Source of the DNA: Siculibacillus lacustris
GTDB lineage: Bacteria > Pseudomonadota > Alphaproteobacteria > Rhizobiales > Ancalomicrobiaceae
DNA length: 64,000 nt
Direction of reading: 5' to 3'
NCBI RefSeq assembly: GCF_004328075.1
Contig: NZ_SJFN01000004.1
Location: 62,001 to 126,000, forward strand
Part shown: piece after piece, positions 17,635-27,315 of the stretch
Numbering within the stretch: the stretch's first letter is position 1
Layout: every line of letters begins with the position of its first letter
Notes under the pieces: generated by a model
Told to the model about the DNA's origin: nothing
The model's database searches: none
The model's input: only the letters and a program-made list of their open reading frames with translations
Program-made: the position numbers and the translations under genes

Positions 17635-18879
17635 TCACACGATCAGACCGGCCATCGGTTTGAGCAGCCCGCCGTCGGGGAAGACCTCGTCGGCGATCGC
17701 CGTCGGCGAGACCCCGAGATGGTCGACCAGCAGGCCGGCGAACACCGCGCGCAGGTCGGTGGTCGGTTTCAGGTCGCGGTTCTGGTAGAGCCGATCGTCG
17801 GCGAGCCCCGGCCAATCGGCGATCACCCGACGGCCGCGGATCGCTCCGCCGACCAGGAAGGCCACCGTGCCGGTGCCGTGGTCCGTGCCGGTGGTGCCGT
17901 TGATCCGCACGGTGCGGCCGAATTCGGTGACGACGGCGATGGCGGTGTCGGCCCAGGCGGGCCCCAACTCGCTTTCGAAGGCGGCGAGCGCGCCGTCGAG
18001 GCCGCCCAGCCGATTGGCGAGCTGGCCGCCCAGCGCCCCTTCCGAGGCGTGGGTGTCCCAGCCGTCGAAGGCGAGGGCGGCGACCCGCGGGCCTTCGGCG
18101 GCGGCGAGCAGGCGGGCGGTGCCGAGCGCCGCCTGACGCATGCCGGTCGGCTGGTCCATGCCGCCACGGGCCTTGCCCATGTCGCCGGAGAGTCCGCCGC
18201 GCTTGGCCATGGCGTCGGTGTCGAGGCCGTCGCGCAGCGCCCGGCCGAGTTCGGGATCGCGGTGGTCGTAGAGCGCCAGGATGCGCTTGGCGAGATCGTC
18301 GCCGGCCGAGGCCAGGATCTGCGGCGTCCAGCCGAGCACCGGCGCCGGCCCGCGCAAGATCAGCGGCGTGGTCGGGCCGACACCGAGGCCGCGCAGCGGG
18401 CTCGCCCGGCCGGCGGTGTCGAGGCGCGACAGGGCGCGGTTGAGCCAGCCCGACTGGGTGCGGCCGGGACCCGGCTGGCCGCTCTCCAGCACGTCCTGAC
18501 CGTCGAAATGCGAGCGTTCGCGATAGTTGGTGGCGACCGCGTGGACGATCGCCGCCTGACCGGCGCGCCACATCCGGGCGAGCTCGGGCATCGCCGGATT
18601 GAGGCCGAAGAAGCCGTCGAGGGCGAGCGCCGGGCGGATGCCGTCGGCGGCGAGCGCCAGATCGCCATGCAGGCGGGCATAGTCGGGATCGCCGAGCGGG
18701 CCGACCGCGGCGAGGCCGTCGAGCGCGCCGCGCAGGACGATCACCACCAGTCGCGGGTCGCGGGTACCGGCGGCGGAGGCGAGGCGCGGACGCGCCGCCC
18801 AGGCGGCGAAGGAGACGCCTGCGGCGAGCAGGGCGCGGCGGGACGGCACCGAAAGGTCGCAGGAACCGGTCATCGTCAT
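17635..18879 (-). CDS. DUF1501 Tat-secreted protein
   Basis: A 414-aa protein of the DUF1501 family (alkaline-phosphatase-like fold relatives). The N-terminus has a twin-arginine signal (SRRALLAAGVSFAAW) ending near ASA-A, so a folded periplasmic product is expected. Conserved stretches include YRERSHFDGQDVLESG and TEFGRTVRINGTTGTDHGTG. Its start overlaps the stop of the DUF1800 gene as ATGA. Such pairs are widespread in bacteria but their biochemical role is unknown. Confidence 0.88.
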   Translation of the reverse strand: MTMTGSCDLSVPSRRALLAAGVSFAAWAARPRLASAAGTRDPRLVVIVLRGALDGLAAVGPLGDPDYARLHGDLALAADGIRPALALDGFFGLNPAMPELARMWRAGQAAIVHAVATNYRERSHFDGQDVLESGQPGPGRTQSGWLNRALSRLDTAGRASPLRGLGVGPTTPLILRGPAPVLGWTPQILASAGDDLAKRILALYDHRDPELGRALRDGLDTDAMAKRGGLSGDMGKARGGMDQPTGMRQAALGTARLLAAAEGPRVAALAFDGWDTHASEGALGGQLANRLGGLDGALAAFESELGPAWADTAIAVVTEFGRTVRINGTTGTDHGTGTVAFLVGGAIRGRRVIADWPGLADDRLYQNRDLKPTTDLRAVFAGLLVDHLGVSPTAIADEVFPDGGLLKPMAGLIV

Positions 18880-20399
18880 CTCCTCTGGAACTCCGGCGAC
18901 ATGAACAGGATGGCCAGCGCCTGCGGCCGCGATTCGGCCCGCGCCATGGTCTCGCGGGTGTCGCGCGAGGCGGCGAGGCCGGCGACGGTGTCGAGCACGC
19001 CGAGCGGCGGGCCGTAGTCGGCGGCGCGTTGGGCGACCGCCCAGGCGAGATCGAGGCGCAGCTTCATCGCCTCGGGCGAGGCCCAGACCGCGGTGCCGTC
19101 GGCAAAGCCGTTGGGCCCGGCCGGCTGCCACAGCGGTTGGCCGAGGGCTTCGAGCTGACCGAGCAGGCGGCCGGGATCGGGGGGGCCGAGCCCGGTGGCG
19201 CGGGCCATGGCGACCAGGAATTCGATCGGCGAGCGGATCTTGGTGGTCGGTGCCTCCCAGGCGGCGTCGGACTCGATCAGGGCGCGGGCGACCCGGGCGA
19301 GGTCGCCGTCGCCGTCGCGGAAGGTCGCGGCGATGGTGTCGACCAGGGCCGGGGGTGGTGCGTCGGCGACGAAGTGGCGGACCAGCTTGACCGCCAGATG
19401 ATGGGCGGTGGCCGGATGGCGGGCGAGATCGGCGAGGGCCGCCAGCCCCTGCTCGACGCCGCCTTCCGGGTAGGTCGTGCCGAGCAGGGCATGGGCGCCG
19501 GGCTCGTGCCATTCGGGGCGGAACAGGAAGGTGCCGGGCGGTCCCGCCTTGCCGTCGCGCGGCGTGTGGGTCCAGCCGGTGATGATCCGCGCCAGCGCGG
19601 TGACGTCGTCCTGGCGATAGGGGGCGTCGACCCCGAGGGTGTGCAGCTCGAGGATCTCGCGGGCGAGATTCTCGTTGAGCCCCCGGTGGTTGGAGCGCCC
19701 GGCCTTGGAATTCGGGCCGGTCGACTGCTGATTGTCGAGGAACACCAGCATGGCCGGGTGGCGTTCGACCGCGGCGAGCATGTCGGCGAAGCGGCCGAGC
19801 ACATGGGGGCGGATCGCCTCGCGCTCGAAGGGACCGGCGCCGACCCGCACGAACTGATCCTTGGACACCGACACCGCGAAATGGTTCGACCAGAAGGCGA
19901 CCAGCCGCTCGACGAAGCCGGCCGGGGCCTCGATCGCCTTGGCGAAGCGGGCCTGGGCCTCGGCGCGATAGAGGCGGGTCTCGAGCGAGGGGCCGGGCGG
20001 CGGCTTGGGCTTGGCGTCGGCCATCGCCGGCGGCGTGGCGCCGGCGGTGGGCGGGGCGGCCATCGCCGGTGCCATGGCGCCCGCTTGCGGGGCGGCGGCC
20101 ATGCCGGCGGCGACCGGTGCGCCGGCAGGGGGCGCGCCGGCGGGGGGCGCGGCGACGGCCGGGCGGGCCGCGGCTTCGCGCTCCAGGCGGACGCGGTCCT
20201 GGTCTTCGAACAGACTGGCGAGCGCCGCGGCGCTGCCGGGCAGATCGGCGTCGATCCGGGCGATGCCGGGGCGGGCCAGTTCCTCGGCGAGAAAGCCGCG
20301 CGGATCGGAGGCCGCGGCGGCGAGGTCGCCGGGACGGGCGCCATAGCCGAACCGATTGAGAGCGATCAGTGCAGCGCGGGCGTCGGGGGATGCGGCCAT
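18876..20399 (-). CDS. DUF1800 family protein
   Basis: A 507-aa DUF1800 protein, first gene of a pair with DUF1501. The family opening ALNRFGYGARPGD and the segment NHRGLNENLAREILELHTLGV are clear. Residues about 70-130 are a low-complexity Ala/Pro/Gly/Met insert (AGAPPAGAPVAAG and similar) that probably forms a flexible linker. The ATG at 20399 begins MAASPDARAAL; longer versions from upstream codons are possible but lack support. Function unknown. Confidence 0.85.
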   Translation of the reverse strand: MAASPDARAALIALNRFGYGARPGDLAAAASDPRGFLAEELARPGIARIDADLPGSAAALASLFEDQDRVRLEREAAARPAVAAPPAGAPPAGAPVAAGMAAAPQAGAMAPAMAAPPTAGATPPAMADAKPKPPPGPSLETRLYRAEAQARFAKAIEAPAGFVERLVAFWSNHFAVSVSKDQFVRVGAGPFEREAIRPHVLGRFADMLAAVERHPAMLVFLDNQQSTGPNSKAGRSNHRGLNENLAREILELHTLGVDAPYRQDDVTALARIITGWTHTPRDGKAGPPGTFLFRPEWHEPGAHALLGTTYPEGGVEQGLAALADLARHPATAHHLAVKLVRHFVADAPPPALVDTIAATFRDGDGDLARVARALIESDAAWEAPTTKIRSPIEFLVAMARATGLGPPDPGRLLGQLEALGQPLWQPAGPNGFADGTAVWASPEAMKLRLDLAWAVAQRAADYGPPLGVLDTVAGLAASRDTRETMARAESRPQALAILFMSPEFQRR

Positions 20400-20550
20400 G
20401 CTCGAAAAGCCCTCGTTGGGGAACCGACTGACATGGCACCCTGGCTCGAGACCGCGGCGGCGCGATGGCCGGATGGTCACGACCGCGCGAGGTGACGTCG
20501 GGTCGAGGGCCTCCTTCGTGGCGCTTCCGTGGCGGCGGCGCCGGCTCGCC

Positions 20551-21387
20551 TCAGGCGAGGCGCAGCAAGGGCACCGCGGCTGCTGCCAGAACGACGGCGA
20601 CGAGGCGGGTGCGGCCGAAGGGTTCCTTCAGCCAGACCACGGCGATCAGCACCGCGAAGACGGCGCTGGTGTCGCGCAAGGCCGAGGTCGGGGCGACCGG
20701 CGCATGGCCCCACACCCACAGCACCAGACCGTAGGAGGTCAGCGCCGCGACCGCGGTCGGCACGGCGGCGGGCAGGGCGGCGGCGAGGCGGCGCAGCCGA
20801 TCGACCCCGCGATGGCGCAGCGGCACCATCACCAGGGCGTTGACCCCGGTGATCGCGAAGGCATAGGCCCAGGGCGAGCCGGCATGGCGCACGCCATAGG
20901 CGTCGCACAGCACGTAAGCGGCGGTGGTCAAGCCGGCGAGCGCCGTCCAGGCGAGGGCGCGGCGGGACAGCGCATGGGGGCCGGCGCGATCGAAGGCGAG
21001 CAGGCCGAGGGCGACGACGATCGCGCCGACGCCGAGGAACCCGGCGAGGCCGAGGCGATCGCCGCCGATCAGGGTCGAGATCGGCACCACCAACAGCACC
21101 GAGATCGCCCGCGACACCGGATAGACCACGCCGAAACCGCCGAGTTCCCAAGCCCGCAGCAAGGTCGCGACGGTCGCCAGACTCATCACGGTGGAGGCCG
21201 CCATCCACGGCCAGGCGGCACGGTCGGGCAGGCCGATCACCGCCAGGATCGGCAGGACCAGGACGGCGCCGACCACCATCTGGGCGGTCATCGCCTCGAT
21301 CGGCGCGGCGCTGGCCTTGACCCGGGCGTTCCAGCCGGCGTGGAGCAGGGCGCTGGTGAGGGCGGCGGCAACGTCGAGCGGGGTCAT
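20551..21387 (-). CDS. EamA/DMT-family permease
   Basis: A 278-aa membrane protein with about ten hydrophobic helices in two EamA repeats, typical of drug/metabolite transporters. The end of the first repeat (FGVVYPVSRAISVLLV) and the matching end of the second (APTSALRDTSAVFAVLIA) show the internal duplication. Its ATG overlaps the stop of the GNAT gene (ATGA), so it is cotranscribed with it and with the XRE-cupin regulator. Substrate unknown. Confidence 0.87.
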   Translation of the reverse strand: MTPLDVAAALTSALLHAGWNARVKASAAPIEAMTAQMVVGAVLVLPILAVIGLPDRAAWPWMAASTVMSLATVATLLRAWELGGFGVVYPVSRAISVLLVVPISTLIGGDRLGLAGFLGVGAIVVALGLLAFDRAGPHALSRRALAWTALAGLTTAAYVLCDAYGVRHAGSPWAYAFAITGVNALVMVPLRHRGVDRLRRLAAALPAAVPTAVAALTSYGLVLWVWGHAPVAPTSALRDTSAVFAVLIAVVWLKEPFGRTRLVAVVLAAAAVPLLRLA

Positions 21388-21920
21388 CGCGCCGACAGCG
21401 CGCGGTAATAGAAGGTGGTGTCGCAGAGCCCGCCTTCGGGCCACAGGGCATAGCCCGGCACGGTGCCGACCAGGGTCCAGCCGAGGCGGCGATAGAGGCG
21501 TTCGGCGTCGCCGCTGGCGGTGTCGAGGACCAGCAGGGTGCGGCCGGCGTCGCGGGCGGCGTCTTCCGCGGCGGCCATCAGCGCCGCTCCGAGGCCGCGG
21601 CGGCGACCGCGGCGATGGACCAGCATCTTGGCGATGTCGGCGCGGTGGGGCTGGTTCGGCGGTTGGTCGAGGATCAGTTGAACGGTGCCGACGATGCCTT
21701 CGGCGTCTTCGACGACCAGCAGACGGCGGGCGCCGCGCTCGACGTCGGCGGCGACGCGGCGCCAGAAGGCCAGGGCCTCGGCGTGGGAGAACGGCGCCAT
21801 GAAGCTGACCGAGGCGCCGCCTTCGACGCAATCGACCAGGACCTCGGCCAATTGCCGGAGGTGCCGCTCGTCGACGCGGTCGAGGACGCGGACTGTGGGG
21901 GCGCGGTCAGAGTCGGGCAT
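21384..21920 (-). CDS. GNAT-family N-acetyltransferase
   Basis: A 178-aa acetyltransferase with the acetyl-CoA binding motif in MLVHRRGRRRGLGAALM and the C-terminal element AERLYRRLGWTLVGTVPGYA. It overlaps the XRE-cupin gene by 14 nt and the permease by 4 nt. The regulator-acetyltransferase-exporter order suggests modification and removal of a small, perhaps amine-containing, compound; this is inference. Confidence 0.87.
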   Translation of the reverse strand: MPDSDRAPTVRVLDRVDERHLRQLAEVLVDCVEGGASVSFMAPFSHAEALAFWRRVAADVERGARRLLVVEDAEGIVGTVQLILDQPPNQPHRADIAKMLVHRRGRRRGLGAALMAAAEDAARDAGRTLLVLDTASGDAERLYRRLGWTLVGTVPGYALWPEGGLCDTTFYYRALSAR

Positions 21921-22515
21921 CGGGGCGTCTCCAGGGGTCGGGCCGTTCGACGATCACCACGGCGTAACGGGCCGGGCGGTCGCTGCGGTTTGCGAAGGCG
22001 GTCGGGCGATCGAGGACGAAGGCGAGGCAGTCGCCGGTTTCGAGCGCATGGACGTCGTCGCCGACGGTGATCTCGATCGTCCCGTCGAGCACCCAGACCT
22101 GCTGGTGGATCGGTCCTTCGAGGCCGCCGGTCGGATAGGCGATGCGCGAGCCGGGCGGGAATTCGACCTCGACGATGCGGATCGGCGAGGGAAAGCCGGC
22201 GGGCGAGACATTGCGGCGGACATAGCCGGACTGGGGGTCGCGCCAGCGCGGCTGATCGGCGGCCCGGGCGATCGGATCGGGCGGCGGTTCGGGGCGATCG
22301 AACAGCGAGGCGAGCATCACCCCGAGGCCGGCGGCGACCCGGTCGAGCAGCACGGCGGTGGGGCTGCTCTCGGCGCGCTCGATGGTCGAGAGCATCGAGC
22401 GGCTGACGCCGCTGCGTTCGGCCAGCGCCTCGAGCGTCAGGCCGCGCGCGGTCCTGAGCGCCCGGACCCGGGCGGCGATGTGGGCATTGAGATCGTGATC
22501 GCTGTCGTCCGACAT
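21907..22515 (-). CDS. XRE-family regulator with C-terminal cupin
   Basis: A 202-aa protein with a helix-turn-helix XRE domain (about residues 15-68, LTLEALAERSGVSRSMLSTI) and a cupin sensor domain (about 100-190). Proteins of this design often repress amino-acid or polyamine genes. I chose the ATG at 22515 rather than ATG 22536 or TTG 22545. The promoter described at 22508-22552 would start transcription within about 3 nt of it, making a leaderless mRNA, and no ribosome site is seen for any start. Confidence 0.85.
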   Translation of the reverse strand: MSDDSDHDLNAHIAARVRALRTARGLTLEALAERSGVSRSMLSTIERAESSPTAVLLDRVAAGLGVMLASLFDRPEPPPDPIARAADQPRWRDPQSGYVRRNVSPAGFPSPIRIVEVEFPPGSRIAYPTGGLEGPIHQQVWVLDGTIEITVGDDVHALETGDCLAFVLDRPTAFANRSDRPARYAVVIVERPDPWRRPDARL

Positions 22516-22552
22516 GTCGGAGAGATTATCCGGCATGTCGGACAAGGGTCAA
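22508..22552 (-). promoter_or_regulatory. Promoter with tandem palindromic operators
   Basis: Two copies of a 14-bp palindrome, TCCGACATGTCGGA (22508-22521, perfect) and TCCGGCATGTCGGA (22529-22542, one mismatch), lie 21 bp apart, two helical turns. A promoter reads leftward through them: -35 TTGACC at 22552-22547, 16-nt spacer, -10 GATAAT at 22530-22525. One operator fills the spacer and the other covers the start site. This is a strong candidate for autorepression by the XRE-cupin protein. Confidence 0.7.
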
Positions 22553-22631
22553 GGGGCGATCTAATGCGATCCCGTGGTGCGCCGCCGCCGCCGATCCTAT
22601 CCTGTCGCACGACGGGGCGCAGGAGGCGGCG

Positions 22632-23222
22632 ATGGGCGGGAGCGACGGGGGGAGGGCGACGGCGCCGCTGCGCTTCGCGGAACTGACGCCGGCGACCTGG
22701 CCGGCGTTCGAGGCGCTGTTTCGCGCGCCCGGGGGTCCGTCGTTCTGCTGGTGCATGGTGTGGCGGGCGAGCCCGAAGGAGCTCGGCGGCGCAGACGGGG
22801 CGACGCGGCGGGAAGCGATGGCGGCGCGGGTCGCGGCCGGCGAGACGGTGGGGATCCTCGGGTTCGACGGCGAGGAACCGGTGGTGTGGTGCTCGATCGC
22901 GCCGCGCGAGAGCCTGCCGCGGCTGGCGGCGGCCCGGTCGGCCGACCGGGGCGTATGGACGATCGCCTGTCTCCATGTCCGGCGCAGCCATCGCGGGCGC
23001 GGCCTGACGGCAGCGGCGAACGCCGCTGCGGTGGATTTCGCGCGCGAGCGGGGTGCGGCTCACGTCGAGGCCCATCCGGTCGAGTGGGACGCGCGCAGCC
23101 ATCGCTTCCTCGGCTTCGTCTCGACCTTCGAGCGCGCCGGATTCACCCGGATCGAGCGCGCCGGTACGCGGCGCAGCGTCTATCGCCTCGTCCTCGAGGG
23201 CGACGGGGCAGGCGCGGAGTGA
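22632..23222 (+). CDS. GNAT-family N-acetyltransferase
   Basis: A 196-aa acetyltransferase. The acetyl-CoA motif is in LHVRRSHRGRGLTAAANAAA, and SHRFLGFVSTFERAGFTRI forms the usual C-terminal strand-helix. The N-terminal CWCMVW segment resembles a GNAT subgroup annotated only generically. It is divergent from the XRE-cupin operon and its promoter may share the operators near 22508-22542. Substrate unknown. Confidence 0.85.
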   Translation: MGGSDGGRATAPLRFAELTPATWPAFEALFRAPGGPSFCWCMVWRASPKELGGADGATRREAMAARVAAGETVGILGFDGEEPVVWCSIAPRESLPRLAAARSADRGVWTIACLHVRRSHRGRGLTAAANAAAVDFARERGAAHVEAHPVEWDARSHRFLGFVSTFERAGFTRIERAGTRRSVYRLVLEGDGAGAE

Positions 23223-23246
23223 GGCTTCCCGCCGGGGATACGAAGA

Positions 23247-23269
23247 AACGGGGGCGCGAGGCCCCCGTT
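23247..23269. terminator. Bidirectional hairpin terminator
   Basis: A 9-bp perfect stem AACGGGGGC/GCCCCCGTT with a 5-nt loop lies between the converging GNAT and DUF892 genes. The A- and T-rich stem ends suit termination in both directions. Confidence 0.7.
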
Positions 23270-23347
23270 CTCCGTCTGCGAATCCCGCGAGGCCGCACGG
23301 CGCGCTCTCCCGAAGCGCGCCGGGGCCGCCGCCGGACCCTTCGGACC

Positions 23348-23851
23348 TCACGCCGCCAAGCGGTTGATGCGGCTCTCGGCCAGCTTGGTCAGCTTGGCGT
23401 CGGTCGCCTTCTCCTCGTCGAGGGTCTGCTGCAACACGGCGGCGCAGTCGGCGCGGCCGAGTTCCTTGGCCCATGCCACCAGCGTGCCGTAGCGGTTGAT
23501 CTCGTAGTGCTCGACCGCCTGGGCGGCGGCGATCAGGGCGGCGTCGAGGACCTTCTTGTCCTCGATCTCGCCGGCGACCTCGTCGGCCTCTTCGATGATG
23601 CCGTCGATCGCCGGGCAAGTGACGCTCTCGGGAGCGATGCCGTGCATCTGGAACACCTGCTCGAGACGCTGGACGTGGGTGCGGGTCTCACGCAGATGGG
23701 TCTCGAAGCCCATGCGCAGTTCCGGCGCCGTGGCCTTGTCGATCATGTCGGGGAGAGCGGCGAGGATCCGCTTCTCGGCGTAGAAGATGTCCTTCAACTG
23801 ATGAACGAACAGATCGTTCATCGTGACGATGTCCTTGCTGAAGAATCCCAT
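23348..23851 (-). CDS. DUF892 ferritin-like stress protein (YciE type)
   Basis: A 167-aa four-helix-bundle protein of the DUF892/YciE family. Metal-type residues recur in the helices (DIFYAEKRI, LRETRTHVQRLEQVF, AQAVEHYEINRYGTL). The family is associated with general stress and perhaps iron or oxidative protection. A GGAAC-N16-CGTT promoter lies about 75-100 nt upstream on this strand. A paralogue is at 35113-35607. I chose the start MGFFSKDIV at 23851. Confidence 0.9.
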   Translation of the reverse strand: MGFFSKDIVTMNDLFVHQLKDIFYAEKRILAALPDMIDKATAPELRMGFETHLRETRTHVQRLEQVFQMHGIAPESVTCPAIDGIIEEADEVAGEIEDKKVLDAALIAAAQAVEHYEINRYGTLVAWAKELGRADCAAVLQQTLDEEKATDAKLTKLAESRINRLAA

Positions 23852-23924
23852 GGTGTGGCTCCGTTGTCGTCGTGAGGAAGAAGAGATGCGGCGTTCCTGC
23901 CGCCCGCCGGTGGCGAACGACGGC

Positions 23925-23949
23925 AACGCCGTCGGCCGCGATCCGTTCC
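23925..23949 (-). promoter_or_regulatory. EcfG-type promoter for the DUF892 gene
   Basis: Exact match on the minus strand: GGAAC at 23949-23945, 16-nt spacer, CGTT at 23928-23925. It directs transcription into the DUF892 gene starting at 23851. Confidence 0.8.
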
Positions 23950-24022
23950 CGGTGGGCGACGGATCGGACCGGCGCGCAGATCGGGGCCGGTCGCCCGGCC
24001 CCGTCCGCAATGGGGGCGTTGG

Positions 24023-24352
24023 TCAGCGACGCCCGCCGTGCGAGTTCTGGCCGCCCTTGCGGCCGGCTTCGGCGGCACGCTCGGGGTCGGCGGCGAAGTT
24101 GCCGCCCGAGGCCTGACCGCCCTTGCGGCCGGCTTCGGAGGCGAGATCCTTGTCGCGCGAGAAGCTGCGCTTCTCGTCCGGCACGCTGCCGCCGCCCTTG
24201 CGGCCGGCTTCGGCGGCGAGCTCGTGATCGCGGGAGAAGCTGCGCTTCTCGTCGGGCACGCTCTGGCCGCCCTTGGAGGCGATCTCGCGCTGGCGGTCGT
24301 CGTCCATCGACGCGAATCCGCGACCCGACTTCTCGGTGTGTTTCTCGGCCAT
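24023..24352 (-). CDS. KGG-repeat general stress protein (YciG/GsiB-like)
   Basis: A 109-aa very hydrophilic protein with four KGG-containing repeats of the form AEAGRKGG, two of them joined by a near-identical SVPDEKRSFSRD unit. Such proteins are intrinsically disordered and are linked to desiccation and general stress. I chose ATG 24352 because GGAGGT lies 6 nt upstream; an in-frame ATG at 24364 is less likely. It is next to the DUF892 gene, as in yciGFE-type clusters. Confidence 0.9.
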   Translation of the reverse strand: MAEKHTEKSGRGFASMDDDRQREIASKGGQSVPDEKRSFSRDHELAAEAGRKGGGSVPDEKRSFSRDKDLASEAGRKGGQASGGNFAADPERAAEAGRKGGQNSHGGRR

Positions 24353-24418
24353 GTTGACCTCCATGGGGCTGGGCTCGGTAGGAGACGGCGTCGGTGTGGG
24401 CACCGCAGCCGACCGAAC

Positions 24419-24443
24419 AACCGGCGGCAGGGAGATCGGTTCC
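24419..24443 (-). promoter_or_regulatory. EcfG-type promoter (one mismatch) for the KGG gene
   Basis: GGAAC at 24443-24439, 16-nt spacer, GGTT at 24422-24419 (consensus CGTT). It points to the KGG gene whose start is at 24352. Confidence 0.65.
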
Positions 24444-24627
24444 AAAAAGAAGCGAAATAAACCGCGAAATATCGACGGACGAGGCGAAGCTTCGGTTGCC
24501 GAATTGTCCGGTTTGAAAAGTTTAGCTCGCGCCTTCGGAAGTATGCTTCGCCCCTCCGATCTGGCCGATCGGGTGTCGCCCCCAATGGCGGCACCATCGT
24601 CGGCTCGTGAGGGCACCGCCCGAAACG

Positions 24628-24661
24628 GCAGAGGGCCGCGATTCCCATCGCGGCCCTCTGC
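24628..24661 (-). terminator. Strong hairpin terminator after metQ
   Basis: A perfect 15-bp stem (GCAGAGGGCCGCGAT and its complement) with a TCCC loop lies 26 nt past the metQ stop. On the minus strand it is followed by a short T-containing stretch (CGTTTCG). Confidence 0.8.
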
Positions 24662-24687
24662 GCATCGGATCGATCAGGCGCGGGTGA

Positions 24688-25509
24688 TCACCACGCAGTC
24701 AGGACGGCGCCCTTGAACTGCTTGTCGATGAAGGCCTTGACTTCGTCGGACTGGTAGGCGGCGACGAAGTCCTTGACCCAGGGCTTGTCCTTGTCGACGG
24801 CGCGCACGGCGATCAAATTGGCGTAGGGGCCCTTGGGATCCTCCTTGAGGATCGGATCCTTGACCGGATCGAGGCCGGCCTGGGTGGCGTAGTTGGTGTT
24901 GATCGAGGCGGCGGCGACGTCGTCGAGCGAGCGCGGGGTCTGCGCGGCGTCGATCTCGATGAACTGCAGCTTCTTGGGGTTCTCGACGATGTCGAGGACG
25001 GTCGGCTTGTAGCCGACGCCGGGCTTCAGCTTGATGATGCCCTTCTCCTGGAACAGCAGCAGGGCGCGGCCGCCGTTGGTCGGGTCGTTCTGAATGGCGA
25101 TCTTCGATCCGTCGGGCACCTCGGCCCAGCTCTTGACCTTCTTGGAATAGATGCCGAGCGGGAAGTTCACGGTGAAGCCGGCGTTGACCAGCTTGTAACC
25201 ACGGTCCTTCACCTGGTTTTCGAGATAGGGCAGGTGCTGGAACGAGTTCAATTCGAGCTCGCCGGTATCGAGCGCCTGGTTGGGCACCACGTAGTCGGAG
25301 AATTCGACGATCTGGACGTCGAGGCCCTTCTTGGCGGCGACGGTCTTGACCACTTCGAGGATCTGGCCGTGCGGGCCGGGGGTGACGCCGACGCGCAGCT
25401 TGATCGGCGCCTGGGCGGCGGCGGTGCCGAGGCCGGCGAGGGAGACGGCGAGGGCGGCGGCGAGGGCGATGCGACGAGTCGGAAGATGGGGGGTGGGATG
25501 GCGGGACAT
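24688..25509 (-). CDS. metQ: Methionine ABC transporter substrate-binding protein MetQ
   Basis: A 273-aa NlpA/MetQ-family periplasmic binding protein, last gene of metNIQ. The family segments FSDYVVPNQALDTGELELNS and QNDPTNGGRALLLFQEKG are present. The signal peptide ends in TAAAQA with no lipobox Cys, so the mature protein would be soluble in the periplasm rather than a lipoprotein as in E. coli. The start at MSRHPTPHL (25509) is chosen; an upstream in-frame start would lengthen the leader. Confidence 0.92.
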   Translation of the reverse strand: MSRHPTPHLPTRRIALAAALAVSLAGLGTAAAQAPIKLRVGVTPGPHGQILEVVKTVAAKKGLDVQIVEFSDYVVPNQALDTGELELNSFQHLPYLENQVKDRGYKLVNAGFTVNFPLGIYSKKVKSWAEVPDGSKIAIQNDPTNGGRALLLFQEKGIIKLKPGVGYKPTVLDIVENPKKLQFIEIDAAQTPRSLDDVAAASINTNYATQAGLDPVKDPILKEDPKGPYANLIAVRAVDKDKPWVKDFVAAYQSDEVKAFIDKQFKGAVLTAW

Positions 25510-25562
25510 GGCGGGCTCCGGGTTCGAACGATGGGGCGCGGCTGGCGAGCCGGCGCGGGACG

Positions 25563-26217
25563 TCAAGGACGGCGCAGGCGTCGGTTGACGCGCTTGGCCA
25601 GGGTTTCGCCGAGGGACTGGACGCCCTGGACGAGGACCACGAGGACGAGGACGACCATCGCCATGACCTCGGGCATGAATCGCTGGTAGCCGTAGCGGAT
25701 GCCGAGATCGCCGAGGCCGCCGCCGCCGACCGCCCCGACCATCGCCGAATTGGCGAGCAGGCTGACGACGGTGAGGGTCAGGCCGAGGGTGATGCCGGGC
25801 AGGGCTTCGGGCACCAGAACCTTGCGGACGATCTGGAACGGCGTCGCGCCCATCGCCTGGGAGGCTTCGATCAGGCCCTGATCGACTTCGCGGATCGCCG
25901 CCTCGACGATGCGGGCGATGAACGGCGCGGCGGCGATGGTCAGCGGCACGATCGCCGCGGTGGTGCCGATCGAGGTGCCGGCGATCAGCCGGGTGAACGG
26001 AATGATCGCCACCACCAGGATGATGAAGGGCGTCGAGCGGGTGGCGTTGACCACCACGCCGAGGACGCGGTTGGTGGTCGGCGCGGCGAACAGTTCGCCG
26101 CGGCCGCTGGTCGCCAGGAAGACGCCGAGCGGACCGCCGACCAGCGTGCCGATCAGGCCGGAGACGGCGACCATGTAGAGCGTATCGAGGGTGGCGGCGA
26201 GGATCAGGCGGAGGAGT

Positions 26218-26228
<11 letters not shown>
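25563..26228 (-). CDS. metI: Methionine ABC transporter permease MetI
   Basis: A 221-aa inner-membrane permease with about five helices and the coupling-loop motif EASQAMGATPFQIVRKVLVPEALPGI. The segment NATRSTPFIILVVAIIPFTR is typical of MetI. It overlaps metN by 11 nt and is 53 nt upstream of metQ. Imported substrates are methionine and possibly related thio compounds. Confidence 0.94.

Positions 26229-27315
<1,087 letters not shown>

Noticed and set aside
24023-24352. Repeat array in the KGG gene taken as a DNA repeat or CRISPR
   Set aside because: The repeats are in frame, coding and irregular in length.
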